Source: Christensenella sp. UBA5327 (GTDB lineage: Bacteria > Bacillota > Clostridia > Christensenellales > Aristaeellaceae). Taken from it: a stretch of DNA of 47,267 nucleotides. Below the pieces are notes generated by a model. It saw only the letters and a list, made by a program, of their open reading frames with translations. It did not search any database and had not been told where the DNA came from. The stretch spans positions 65,404 through 112,670 of the forward strand of contig DHQX01000009.1 of the NCBI GenBank assembly GCA_002411105.1, given 5' to 3'. The translations under genes and the position numbers were made by a program. Positions 21,444 to 29,255 of this stretch are shown here, in pieces. Numbering within the stretch: the first letter of the stretch is position 1; the number at the start of each line of letters is the position of its first letter.

Positions 21444-23051
21444 ATGAAACGCTTTATACGTCCTCATGCGGGCTTGTTTGCCTGCACGGTTCTTTTTGCT
21501 GTGGCGGCGGGCGGCCTGGCTGTCCTCGTCCAGTTCACCAAAGGCAGCCTGCTGGACACGGCCCTTCAGGGCGAGGGCGGGCTGACGCTGAGACTCGCTG
21601 CCCTGCTGCTTCTTATCATCGCCGCTGAAATCACCTGCTATTACCTGTCTGACCGCTTCCGCGGCAAATACTACACCCGGGCCAAGGCCGCCCTCCGGGA
21701 GGCTTTCTTCCGTGCCCAGCTGCGCAAAACCCCGCCCCAGATGACCGGCGACAAGCAGGGCGACATCCTGGCCGCCTACACCGACCAGGTGGACACCGTA
21801 TGCAACAACTACCTGTTCAACCTGCCGCTGCTCTTTGATGTGGTGCTCAAAATCATCCTGGTATCCGCCGCACTCTTCTGGCTGGATGTCCGGGTGGCGC
21901 TCCTCACCCTGGCCCTTCTTACCACGCCCTTGTATGTGCCCAAAATCATCGAGGGCCGCCTGCAACAGGCCCAAAGTGAAACCACCGCCGCCTTCCAGGC
22001 CCACCTGGGCCAGGTGGCCGAGTGGCTAAGCGGCTTTGAACTCATCAAAAACTATGGCGCGGAAGTGCCGATCCTGGACCGCTTCCTAACTTCCAATCAG
22101 AAGCTCCGGGAGAAGGACTACGCCATGCGCAAGCTGTCCTATCTCTCCCGCACGCTGTCCACCATCCTGTCCTACCTCTCCCACTTCATCATCCTGGCCT
22201 ATTCCGCCTGGCTGGTGGTGTCGGGCGCCTTTTCCGCGGGGGATTTCTTCATCGCCGTGGGCATGATCGACCAGCTCTCCTACCCCATCATCACCATTTC
22301 CATCTACCTCCAGGAGATCATTGCCGCCAGGCCCATCAACAACAAGCTCCTATCGGAGATAGATACGGGTGACGCCGCCCCTCAGGCGCAAACACCGCTT
22401 GGCGAACTGACCGGCATCGCCTTTGATCAGGTGGGCTTCGGCTTTGAGGCGGGGCGCCCGCTGCTTCGTGATTTCAGCCTCCAGGTTAGCCCCCATGAAA
22501 AATGCCTCATCACAGGCCCCAGCGGCAGCGGCAAAACCACCCTCATGAACCTGCTGGTGGCCTACTACCCGCCAGACAGGGGCACGGTCACCATCAGCGG
22601 CGTCCCCGCCAGCCACATCGCCAACCTCAACAGCCTCATCACCATCATGCGCCAGGAGCCCGTCCTCTTCCAAGACAGCCTGCGCAACAACCTCTGCTTC
22701 TATCAAGACTTCCCCGACGATGCCCTCACCAGCATCCTCAGCCGTCTGGGCCTCCACCGCTTCGCCAACCCCCAGGGCCTGGATTACGCCATTGAGGAAG
22801 GCGGCAAAAACCTTTCCGGCGGCGAGCGCAAGCGCATCTGCCTGGCCCGCACCCTGCTGCGCCGCACCCCCATCCTCATCCTGGATGAGCCTTTGGCCAA
22901 CGTTGACCCCGACACCGCCCGCATGATCGAGAACACCATTGCAAGCCTTGAAGACACAACGCTTTTCGTGATTTCTCATCAGGTAACGGCAAAGTGGGAA
23001 AGAGCGTTTGAGAAACGGGTGACGGTGGGGGAGGCTTGGAAACTTTCTTGA
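21444..23051 (+). CDS. ABC exporter half-transporter under attenuator control
   Basis: A 535-residue fusion of a membrane domain and an ATPase, expected to work as a homodimer. Hydrophobic helices lie near residues 11-30, 50-68, 127-147, 150-168, 240-262 and 268-292. The nucleotide-binding domain has Walker A GPSGSGKTT (358-366), Q-loop MRQEPVLFQ, signature LSGGERKR (457-464), Walker B ILILDEP (477-483) and switch His512. The fold is the type IV exporter (MsbA/LmrA) group, so substrates are probably exported drugs, lipids or peptides. The attenuator with an RLR leader suggests a ribosome-targeting antibiotic, most likely a macrolide, as inducer and possibly substrate. It is not an ABC-F ribosome-protection protein, since it has a true membrane domain and only one ATPase. 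Confidence 0.9.
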   Translation: MKRFIRPHAGLFACTVLFAVAAGGLAVLVQFTKGSLLDTALQGEGGLTLRLAALLLLIIAAEITCYYLSDRFRGKYYTRAKAALREAFFRAQLRKTPPQMTGDKQGDILAAYTDQVDTVCNNYLFNLPLLFDVVLKIILVSAALFWLDVRVALLTLALLTTPLYVPKIIEGRLQQAQSETTAAFQAHLGQVAEWLSGFELIKNYGAEVPILDRFLTSNQKLREKDYAMRKLSYLSRTLSTILSYLSHFIILAYSAWLVVSGAFSAGDFFIAVGMIDQLSYPIITISIYLQEIIAARPINNKLLSEIDTGDAAPQAQTPLGELTGIAFDQVGFGFEAGRPLLRDFSLQVSPHEKCLITGPSGSGKTTLMNLLVAYYPPDRGTVTISGVPASHIANLNSLITIMRQEPVLFQDSLRNNLCFYQDFPDDALTSILSRLGLHRFANPQGLDYAIEEGGKNLSGGERKRICLARTLLRRTPILILDEPLANVDPDTARMIENTIASLEDTTLFVISHQVTAKWERAFEKRVTVGEAWKLS

Positions 23052-23063
23052 AAGCAAGTTTCC
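23038..23063 (+). repeat. Hairpin at the end of the ABC exporter gene
   Basis: Perfect 8-bp arms GGAAACTT (23038-23045) and AAGTTTCC (23056-23063) span the stop codon. No T-tract follows; it may protect the 3' end or weakly terminate. Confidence 0.45.
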
Positions 23064-23118
23064 AAACCTTCAAAGAACGTTGATAGTATTTGTTCATTGC
23101 AGAGTTTTTTGGAGGAGC

Positions 23119-23152
23119 GCGAGGAACCTTTTTCGAAAAAAAGGTTCCTCGC
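23119..23152. repeat. Large intergenic hairpin with TTTTTCGAAAAA core
   Basis: 15-bp perfect arms, GCGAGGAACCTTTTT (23119-23133) and AAAAAGGTTCCTCGC (23138-23152), with a CGAA loop. It is the second of three hairpins sharing a T-tract/A-tract apex; see 5174 and 30370. Confidence 0.6.
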
Positions 23153-23197
23153 ATCGCCCCCCACCAAACATTTCCCCCTCCACGCGCATCTAATAGG

Positions 23198-23257
23198 CAG
23201 ATGCATCTGATACTGAACGAAGGCGTTTAGTATGACGAAGCGCAGGGGCCCCTGCGC
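23198..23257 (+). promoter_or_regulatory. Two perfect palindromes upstream of the second ECF sigma gene
   Basis: CAGATGCATCTG (23198-23209) and an 18-bp palindrome GCGCAGGGGCCCCTGCGC (23240-23257). The second ends immediately before AGGAGG (23258-23263), so its hairpin could affect translation initiation or serve as an operator. I see no clear sigma-A promoter here. Confidence 0.45.
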
Positions 23258-23270
23258 AGGAGGTGACTGA

Positions 23271-23744
23271 TTGCTTGACAAGCTGGCCTTTGCCCGCAAG
23301 GCAGTGGAGATGGAGGGCCTGATGTACCGCGTGGCCTGCGGCATGCTGAGAACGGAAGCGGACCGGCATGACGCCATGCAGCAGGCCTTGCTCAAAGCCT
23401 GGGAAAAACGGCACACCCTTAGGAACGAGGCGCTGTTTGACACCTGGCTCATCCGCATCCTGATCAACGCCTGCAAGGGCATTTACAGGAAGCAGGAGCG
23501 CCTGGTGCCCATGGAACGCCTACCTGAAACCCCGGCCAATCCGCCAGACCTTGATGTGATGGACGCTGTGGAGCGGCTGCCAGAAAAGCAGCGCATCGTG
23601 GTGATGCTCCACTACCTGGAGGGCCTGCCCACAGCGGACATCGCCAGGCTTCTGCGCATCCCGGCAAGCACCGTGCGGGGCCGCTTGTCTGCCGCCCGTC
23701 AGTCCCTCCGGCTTGAACTATCGGAGGAGGAGGAAATGCCATGA
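23271..23744 (+). CDS. ECF-type RNA polymerase sigma factor
   Basis: A 157-residue sigma factor starting at TTG, 7 bases after AGGAGG. Region 2 (residues about 10-75) includes YRVACGMLRTEADRHDAMQQ and ALFDTWLIRILINACKGIYR. Region 4 (about 95-150) includes LPEKQRIVVMLHYLEGLPTA and LLRIPASTVRGRLSAARQSL. The gene overlaps its partner by four bases (ATGA). The clostridial sigma/DUF4179-type pair is a common arrangement for envelope stress sensing; the actual signal is unknown. Confidence 0.92.
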   Translation: MLDKLAFARKAVEMEGLMYRVACGMLRTEADRHDAMQQALLKAWEKRHTLRNEALFDTWLIRILINACKGIYRKQERLVPMERLPETPANPPDLDVMDAVERLPEKQRIVVMLHYLEGLPTADIARLLRIPASTVRGRLSAARQSLRLELSEEEEMP

Positions 23745-25000
23745 AACTCGACGACCTGAAACGGGCCTACCCTCCTGTTTCCGAGATGGGGCACGCGCAG
23801 TTTGTGCGCACCCTGAATGGACTCAAGGAGGAGGAACCCATGAAAAAGAGATTAACCCTGTCCCTGGCGCTGGCCATCGTGCTGATCCTGGCGCTGGCCG
23901 CCAGCGCTGTGGCCATTGTGGCCAGATACAGCGTGAAAGACAGCCTGGACCCCAAGTTCGCCGATCAGGTGACCGAAATCAACGACAACTATGAAAACGA
24001 CTGGCTGAAGTTGTCTCTCAACGACGCCATCTCAGACGGCTCCCGCATGACGGTGGCGCTGAGCATGGCGCACAAGGCAGGGGCGGATGAAGTGTATGTC
24101 TTCCCCATTATCACGGCCCAGAGCGAAGGGCAGAAGCTAGACGTGGACCTGGAGAGCGGGTTTGAGTTCTTTGACGGCGCCTGGCTGCCTGAAAAGGTGG
24201 AAAATCCCGCCGGCCCCGGCAACTACGCTGCTGACTTTTACATCATGGAGGATGTGCTGCCCGGTGCCCAGGGGGACATCACCTGGACGCTCACCTTCCA
24301 TGTCCTAAAGCCCAACTGGCCCCTGGAGGTGGATCAGTATTCCACCAAGGGCTATTATGAAAGCGACAAGATCAAGCACGAGGACTATGAGCAGCTGTTC
24401 CGGGATGCATACAAAAACAAGAAGATCCTGCTCACCTATAACGATGCCACCGTGGAATACAGCGCCTACCTGCCAGCGCCTGAGGGCATAAGCCAGGATG
24501 AATTTCACCGGATGCGCGAGTGGGAGCGCCTGGTGAGGAGCGGCGCGTTTGACGAGGTGGACCGGTTCAGCCGCAGCTTCACCACCCAAAAGGCAGACCG
24601 GGCGGATGCGGAAGCGGCGGACAAGGTGTATCACTTCCCGGAGTATGACATCACCATCAAAAGCCTGGTGGCCACCCGCATGAACATGGATGTGACCTTT
24701 AGCCTTGACATGAAGAAGGCAGACCTGCTGGGCGAGGATGAGCGGCTGTACTTTGAAGCCCGCGTAAACGGCACCAAAATCCAGTACTCCGCTCTCAGTT
24801 CCGGCAAGCCCGACGAAACAGAGGACGGTAAATACAGCTTCATGGGCATCTATGACATGAAACCGCTTGACGCGATGCCGAATGAAATCACTTTCGTGCC
24901 CTACATCCAGAAACTGACCCCCACCACCCCCGGCGAAAACCCCATCATTGAAGATACCTACCTGGCGGACAACGCCTTCACCGTGAAACTGGGACAGTGA
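23741..25000 (+). CDS. Membrane-anchored DUF4179-like partner (putative anti-sigma)
   Basis: A 419-residue protein. Residues 1-35 form a short cytoplasmic piece (KLDDLKRAYPPVSEMGHAQF), residues about 38-60 a membrane helix (LTLSLALAIVLILALAASAV), and the rest an extracellular beta-rich region with acidic surface. It is organised like DUF4179-type anti-sigma/sensor proteins of Clostridia, with an immunoglobulin-like extracellular part. A second ATG after AAGGAGGAGGAACCC (23850) would give a form that begins at the membrane helix. The function is inferred from coupling to the sigma gene. Confidence 0.72.
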   Translation: MKLDDLKRAYPPVSEMGHAQFVRTLNGLKEEEPMKKRLTLSLALAIVLILALAASAVAIVARYSVKDSLDPKFADQVTEINDNYENDWLKLSLNDAISDGSRMTVALSMAHKAGADEVYVFPIITAQSEGQKLDVDLESGFEFFDGAWLPEKVENPAGPGNYAADFYIMEDVLPGAQGDITWTLTFHVLKPNWPLEVDQYSTKGYYESDKIKHEDYEQLFRDAYKNKKILLTYNDATVEYSAYLPAPEGISQDEFHRMREWERLVRSGAFDEVDRFSRSFTTQKADRADAEAADKVYHFPEYDITIKSLVATRMNMDVTFSLDMKKADLLGEDERLYFEARVNGTKIQYSALSSGKPDETEDGKYSFMGIYDMKPLDAMPNEITFVPYIQKLTPTTPGENPIIEDTYLADNAFTVKLGQ

Positions 25001-25020
25001 GAGGGAAGCCCTAAAAATCA

Positions 25021-25049
25021 GGCGCCTGGTGAAGAGCCAGGCGCCATTT
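25021..25049. terminator. Bidirectional terminator
   Basis: A perfect 9-bp stem (GGCGCCTGG / CCAGGCGCC) with a 7-base loop. It is followed by ATTTATT on the plus strand and by TGATTTTTA on the minus strand, so it serves both convergent transcripts. Confidence 0.82.
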
Positions 25050-25050
25050 A

Positions 25051-25698
25051 TTATGCTTTTTCTACCGGATGCCTGATGACGGTTCTCAGCTTCTCCGGCG
25101 CGGTTTTGCGGGGGTCGGCCAGGTAGATCTCATGGTGCAGCCGGGTATCTGAAAAAGCGACGCGATAGCCCTGGGAGGCGGCGTAGGCCTCCATCCGCCT
25201 GACGGAGGCGGGCTCCTCATCATAAGGGCCCAGGTGCATAATCTGCACGCACAGCCCCTCTTCAAAGTCCAACATCCTGGCACGATTAAGGTCCAGCCCC
25301 GGTTTCTTTTTAGCCAGGGTTTCCCTGGCCTTGTCAAACACCTCATCCGTCACAAAACCCGGCTGCCGGATGAGGCTGGTCCAGATGAGCGCGTCTTTAT
25401 GGTGCATGATTTCCTCAGCCGGGATGCTGGTGTCAGAAAGCCGCCACAGCCCCTCCAGCGGCGGCACCACATAGTCAAAATAGCCCTCTGGCACATCACC
25501 TGACATTTTGGCCATCTTGATCGCGTAGGAAAGTCCATAGAGGATTTCCAGCGCCTGGGCGTATGCCGGGGCGGTGTTGGGGTTGCCAGCGCCGTCTACG
25601 GCGATGAAGCGCATCCTTGGCACCGCAATCAGCGTGGGCGCTTCCGGTGGCAGGTAAAGGTCCTTATATTCATTTTTGAAGTCAAATGTCTTTGCCAT
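25051..25698 (-). CDS. GyrI-like small-molecule-binding protein
   Basis: A 215-residue protein of the GyrI-like/SOUL-related group (COG4832-type). Family features are the N-terminal KNEYKDLYLPPEAPTLIAVP, FIAVDGAGNPN, the KDALIWTSLIRQPGFVT segment and the C-terminal HHEIYLADPRKTAPEKLRTV. Such proteins bind or hydrolyse small hydrophobic cyclic compounds or act as stand-alone effector domains. It lies two bases after the GNAT-YoaP gene in the same operon as a WYL regulator, a pairing seen often in Firmicutes. Confidence 0.88.
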   Translation of the reverse strand: MAKTFDFKNEYKDLYLPPEAPTLIAVPRMRFIAVDGAGNPNTAPAYAQALEILYGLSYAIKMAKMSGDVPEGYFDYVVPPLEGLWRLSDTSIPAEEIMHHKDALIWTSLIRQPGFVTDEVFDKARETLAKKKPGLDLNRARMLDFEEGLCVQIMHLGPYDEEPASVRRMEAYAASQGYRVAFSDTRLHHEIYLADPRKTAPEKLRTVIRHPVEKA

Positions 25699-25700
25699 GG

Positions 25701-26462
25701 CTATGCTCCCTTGAGGTTATCCAGCATTTTTGCCAGATATCCTTCGTTTAACAGGTGGGTGGTGACAAAGCGACCCCCATAGAAAACTGCCCAGTTGTTA
25801 AACACGCAGGGGACCGCCTTGGCCTCCTGGGCTGAGGTCACCGGGTGCGCCGTAAACGCTATCCCCCGCGCCTGGCAAACTGCCTCCGCCTGGCGCAGAC
25901 AATCCGCGATGTAGGGGCACTGGGGGCTGTGATAAATGACCAGACCCTGCTCCCCCGTTTCGAAGCTGCGGGCCGCCTGGGTAAAGCGCGGCCGCTCCTC
26001 GCCAAAGGGCAGCGCCATCAGCTGGTAGCCCTCGGGCAGCGTGTCCGCCACCTCAAACCCAAATTTGGCAAAGAAGGAGGCGTCTGTGTGAAAGGGCTTC
26101 TTCTTTTTGCCCGTGATGACGCATAGCCCCTTTTGCTCCTTCTCCCGGGCCTCCTGGATGCAGCCTTCAAGCAGACGCCTTGCATGCCCCTGGCCCTTAT
26201 ACTGCCCCGACACCCACAGGCAGTAGATATATACAAAGCCCTCTCCCTCTACCGGCGCCCAGGCACTGTCTACCGGGGCATACTCGATGAACACCTTGGC
26301 CTTGGCATCCAGCTTGCGCATCACATGCCCTTCAGGCAGCCGGTTTTTTATCCAGGCTTTCTTCCCAGCCACCCCCGCCTGATGCTTCTTGTCAGCAATG
26401 GCACAGCACAGGTGCTCGGCTTGTAAGTTGTCATCCCTGAGGGTGATATACCGCTGTTCCAT
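25701..26462 (-). CDS. GNAT N-acetyltransferase with C-terminal YoaP domain
   Basis: About 253 residues. The first 140 are a GNAT domain with the acetyl-CoA loop in GQYKGQGHARRLLEGCIQEA. The C-terminal 100 (LVIYHSPQCPYIADCLRQAE, then RGIAFTAHPVTSAQEAKAVP) correspond to the YoaP-like domain with a thioredoxin-like CPYIADC motif. ATG 26462 follows AAGGAGGTGGG. The substrate is unknown. It is encoded between a WYL regulator and a GyrI-like protein, all on the same strand. Confidence 0.88.
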   Translation of the reverse strand: MEQRYITLRDDNLQAEHLCCAIADKKHQAGVAGKKAWIKNRLPEGHVMRKLDAKAKVFIEYAPVDSAWAPVEGEGFVYIYCLWVSGQYKGQGHARRLLEGCIQEAREKEQKGLCVITGKKKKPFHTDASFFAKFGFEVADTLPEGYQLMALPFGEERPRFTQAARSFETGEQGLVIYHSPQCPYIADCLRQAEAVCQARGIAFTAHPVTSAQEAKAVPCVFNNWAVFYGGRFVTTHLLNEGYLAKMLDNLKGA

Positions 26463-26494
26463 AAAAACCCACCTCCTTGCCTGCATCATAAGGC

Positions 26495-26526
26495 AGATAA
26501 GCTGACAACTGTCTGTCAGCTTATCT
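26495..26526. repeat. 13-bp perfect dyad at the WYL regulator stop
   Basis: Arms AGATAAGCTGACA (26495-26507) and TGTCAGCTTATCT (26514-26526) with a 6-base spacer. The dyad spans the stop codon of the WYL regulator gene and ends about 30 bases before the next start. No T-tract follows in either direction, so an operator or RNA processing site is as likely as a terminator. Confidence 0.6.
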
Positions 26527-27421
26527 CAAGGCTGTCCAAAACCTCATGGGCCGCCCGGGCCATCGCGGCCTTGATTTCCGGCGGCTCAAGCACTTTGACT
26601 GCCCCTAAAAAGCTCAGCAGATAGGATATCAGCCATGCCCCCTCCGGCACCCGCACTGATACCAGCAGGCTGCCGTCCGCCTGCTGGCTAACCTGCCCTG
26701 CGCCAAACTCATCATACACCCGGAAAGCCAGGCTCTCCGGCACTATCAACACCAAACGCACAGGCTTTCCTTCCGGGCCTGCCTGAAACGCAGGCGCAGG
26801 GCCAAGCCCACCGGGAAAAGGCTGATCGGTTCTTTCAACGCCCAGGATGCGGGTGAGCTTGAACTGGCGATAGCCCCGGGCCTTTAGGCAATAAGCCTGC
26901 ACATACCAGGCGCTGTGCCGGTAAACCAGTTTCACCGGGCACACCTGGCGCAAGGCGGTGCCGGAGGTGCTGGAACAATACTGGATCTTTAGCTGCCTGC
27001 GGGCAAGAATGGCCGCTTTAACCGTGTCAAACAGGTCGGGACCCGGCTCCGGCTCCCACCAGCGGGAGAGGTCAATCTCCATCCAGTCGCGCACGGGCTG
27101 TTCAAACAGCGCGCGCAGCTTGTGCAAAAGCGTCTGGGCAACCTCAGGGTCCGCCTGGCGAAAGCCCGAAACCGCCTGAAGCAGCAGGTCCTTTTCCGCC
27201 TGGGTGATGAGGGTGCGGTCCAGGGTGAAGCCCTCCATCACCCCCATGCCGCCTCCCCTGCCGCGCACAGCGCACACCGGAAAGCCCGCCACAGCCAGGG
27301 CCTCCAGGTCCCGGTACACGGTGCGCACAGACACCTCGTTGGCTTGAGCCATTTGGGCCGCCGTCATCCTGCCCTTTTCCAGCAAAAGATAAAGGGTTTT
27401 CAGCAGCCGCTCAGTGCGCAT
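26516..27421 (-). CDS. WYL-domain transcriptional regulator (YafY type)
   Basis: About 301 residues. The N-terminal winged helix (MRTERLLKTLYLLLEKGRMT, VSVRTVYRDLEALAVAGFPV) is HTH_11. The middle and C-terminus form a WYL domain, with KLVYRHSAWYVQAYCLKARGY and RQFKLTRILG, followed by the WCX tail. WYL domains bind nucleic acids or nucleotide ligands and often control DNA-damage or defence genes. ATG 27421 has GAAAGG upstream; the gene overlaps thpR by 11 bases. It probably controls the GNAT-YoaP/GyrI pair downstream, and the dyad at 26495-26526 may be its site. Confidence 0.9.
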   Translation of the reverse strand: MRTERLLKTLYLLLEKGRMTAAQMAQANEVSVRTVYRDLEALAVAGFPVCAVRGRGGGMGVMEGFTLDRTLITQAEKDLLLQAVSGFRQADPEVAQTLLHKLRALFEQPVRDWMEIDLSRWWEPEPGPDLFDTVKAAILARRQLKIQYCSSTSGTALRQVCPVKLVYRHSAWYVQAYCLKARGYRQFKLTRILGVERTDQPFPGGLGPAPAFQAGPEGKPVRLVLIVPESLAFRVYDEFGAGQVSQQADGSLLVSVRVPEGAWLISYLLSFLGAVKVLEPPEIKAAMARAAHEVLDSLEIS

Positions 27422-27947
27422 GGTTCTGCCTTTCAAGCGCTGTATAAATAGGGCCCTCCCGCCCCAAAACGCTTTGATACAGCGCGAGGGCGGGCACAGG
27501 CAGAAAGCTTGTGTATACGGGGAGGAGGGCCTTCAGGTCAATGAGCGGTGTGGTGAGCTTGGCCCTGCGCGCCAGGGTCACATGGGGCACAAAGGCGCGG
27601 GTTTCTGCGGGGAAGCCCAGCACCCGCACCCCTTCTTCCACCGCCCGGGCCAGGGCCAGAACCGCCTCATCACAACTAAGCCCGGCCCAGAGGGTCAGGC
27701 CATCTGGCGTCCCAAAGCTGCCGTAGTGGCTCAGCGCCACCCGCCCGCCCAGCGGCACCTTGCGGATCAGCTGTCTGAGGGCAGGCAGACGGTCTTCCGC
27801 CACCTCCCCTAAAAAGCGCAGGGTGAGGTGCAGGTGATGGGGCTTGGTCAGGCTGATTGTATGGGCATGGGCATGCAAAACGCCGCCCGCCTCCGCCAGC
27901 AGCGGCAAAAGAGGCTTAGGCAGATCCAGCGCGATAAAGAGGCGCAT
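27411..27947 (-). CDS. thpR: RNA 2',3'-cyclic phosphodiesterase ThpR (2H family)
   Basis: A 178-residue 2H phosphoesterase that opens 2',3'-cyclic phosphate ends of RNA; also called 2'-5' RNA ligase. The paired active-site motifs are HLHLTLRFLG (near residue 38) and FVPHVTLARR (near 124). The start MRLFIALDLP is typical. It lies two bases after the nitrilase-family gene. Confidence 0.93.
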   Translation of the reverse strand: MRLFIALDLPKPLLPLLAEAGGVLHAHAHTISLTKPHHLHLTLRFLGEVAEDRLPALRQLIRKVPLGGRVALSHYGSFGTPDGLTLWAGLSCDEAVLALARAVEEGVRVLGFPAETRAFVPHVTLARRAKLTTPLIDLKALLPVYTSFLPVPALALYQSVLGREGPIYTALERQNHAH

Positions 27948-27949
27948 CC

Positions 27950-28663
27950 CTAAATATCCACCATCAGAATGCCTTCTGTACCCATAGCCAGGCTGGCCTT
28001 GACCCTGCCGCCAGAAAACCAGCAGCAGCCCCCATGGGCATCCGGATCATCCGAGAGGGAGTTGACCATCAGCACGTCCTCCGCCAGGGGGTTCACCTGA
28101 TGGGCGTATGCCAGCTCTTCATGGCTGCCCCACTCCTGTTTGGAAAAATTCACATACACCGGCCAAAACAGCAGCTCTGCCCCCCTAAAGCGCTCAGGAT
28201 CATCCCACAGGTCACCGCACAATGGCATCAGACAGCGCTTGCCCCGGTAGAAAAAGGGCGTGGTCTCCTCCCCCTCCCGGTAGTGCTCATCGGTGCAGCT
28301 ATACTCCTTCCACCCCCGGGATATCCGGCGGTATCGCTGGGCCAGGGCTCCCGCCTCAATCAGCCCGCAGGAGGAATACAGCGTCTCTCCCTCCCGTTCC
28401 AAAAAGCCTGTCATCAGGTCAATGCCCGTGTCCTGGGAAATGGCCTTCAGCTGCGCAAACACCGGGCCATCGGTGGTGATGGCCATCTCCCTGTCCGCTT
28501 CATATTCCCAGACAAAGCCGTCAAAGCCCTGCAAAAAGGCCTCACCAAACACAACCACATCTGCGCCCGCGGTCTTCGCCCAGCTTGCAAAGCGCCGCAT
28601 CTGTAACAGGTTGTGCGGGATATCCCCGTTGATAAACCTGGCCGATGCGAGCGCAACCTTCAT
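27950..28663 (-). CDS. Nitrilase-superfamily carbon-nitrogen hydrolase
   Basis: A 237-residue protein with the C-N hydrolase fold. The catalytic triad is visible as Glu in VVFGEAFLQGF (near residue 42), a Lys in the RGWKEYS region and Cys in MPLCGDLWDDP (near 148). An amide or carbamoyl substrate is likely, but family members vary too much for a firm call. It is somewhat shorter than average (usually 260-300 residues). The gene overlaps the zinc-finger protein by four bases (ATGA). Confidence 0.87.
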   Translation of the reverse strand: MKVALASARFINGDIPHNLLQMRRFASWAKTAGADVVVFGEAFLQGFDGFVWEYEADREMAITTDGPVFAQLKAISQDTGIDLMTGFLEREGETLYSSCGLIEAGALAQRYRRISRGWKEYSCTDEHYREGEETTPFFYRGKRCLMPLCGDLWDDPERFRGAELLFWPVYVNFSKQEWGSHEELAYAHQVNPLAEDVLMVNSLSDDPDAHGGCCWFSGGRVKASLAMGTEGILMVDI

Positions 28664-29163
28664 CTTCCGCGCCTCGCCAGGCCCATCAGGCGGCTGAGCG
28701 CCACCAGCGCCAGCCCCGGCGCCATGGTGAGAAGCGCCGCCAGGAAGGTGACAAAAGCGTAGGCCACATAGCCCAGCACGTCTGGTGCCGGGGGCTTGAA
28801 AAACAGGCTGTTGATAACAGGCGAAACCACGTCATGCCGCATCACCGCGATGAGCACCGTCAGAAGCGGCATCAAAACTGCCAGCAGCATCCCCACCAGG
28901 CGGATAAAACCCCCGCTGCTGCCCCGCCTGGACATCTGCTGAGCCGGCTCCGCAGGGCGGCGGGAGACGGGCGGGGGCGGCGGCGCTTCCCGGGGAACCG
29001 GCTCCTGATGCTGCATGCGCCGCTCAGGGGAGGCTGTCTGCACGCTGGGCGCCTCCACCGGCCTGCCCGCGCCAAAGCGCCGGGCGTTGCGCGGGGCGGA
29101 GCACTGCACGCACTGGGTGTGCCCCTCTTTGTTGGCCGTCTGACAGCGGTTGCAAATCCACAT
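28660..29163 (-). CDS. RanBP2-type zinc-finger membrane protein
   Basis: About 167 residues. The first 25 match a RanBP2/double-psi zinc ribbon pattern, W-x-C-x2-C-x3-N-x6-C-x2-C (WICNRC...N...CVQC). A Pro/Arg-rich linker (about 30-85) is followed by two or three hydrophobic segments (FIRLVGMLLAVLMPLLTVLI; VLGYVAYAFVTFLAALLTMA). ATG 29163 has GGAGGAGAGAAGG upstream. RanBP2 fingers are mostly eukaryotic but are scattered in bacteria, where their role is poorly known. Confidence 0.7.
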   Translation of the reverse strand: MWICNRCQTANKEGHTQCVQCSAPRNARRFGAGRPVEAPSVQTASPERRMQHQEPVPREAPPPPPVSRRPAEPAQQMSRRGSSGGFIRLVGMLLAVLMPLLTVLIAVMRHDVVSPVINSLFFKPPAPDVLGYVAYAFVTFLAALLTMAPGLALVALSRLMGLARRGR

Positions 29164-29197
29164 CCTTCTCTCCTCCATCCGTTCTCTCTCCCCTATT

Positions 29198-29235
29198 CAA
29201 CGCCCGCCGCGTGGGTTTTCATGCGGCGGGCGTTG
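29198..29235 (-). terminator. Hairpin after pfkA
   Basis: Perfect 13-bp arms (CAACGCCCGCCGC / GCGGCGGGCGTTG) with a 12-base loop, 20 bases past the pfkA stop. The minus-strand sequence after it lacks a U-run, so it may be a weak terminator or a stabilising 3' hairpin. Confidence 0.55.
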
Positions 29236-29255
29236 GAGATGGCGCGCAGGGGCGC

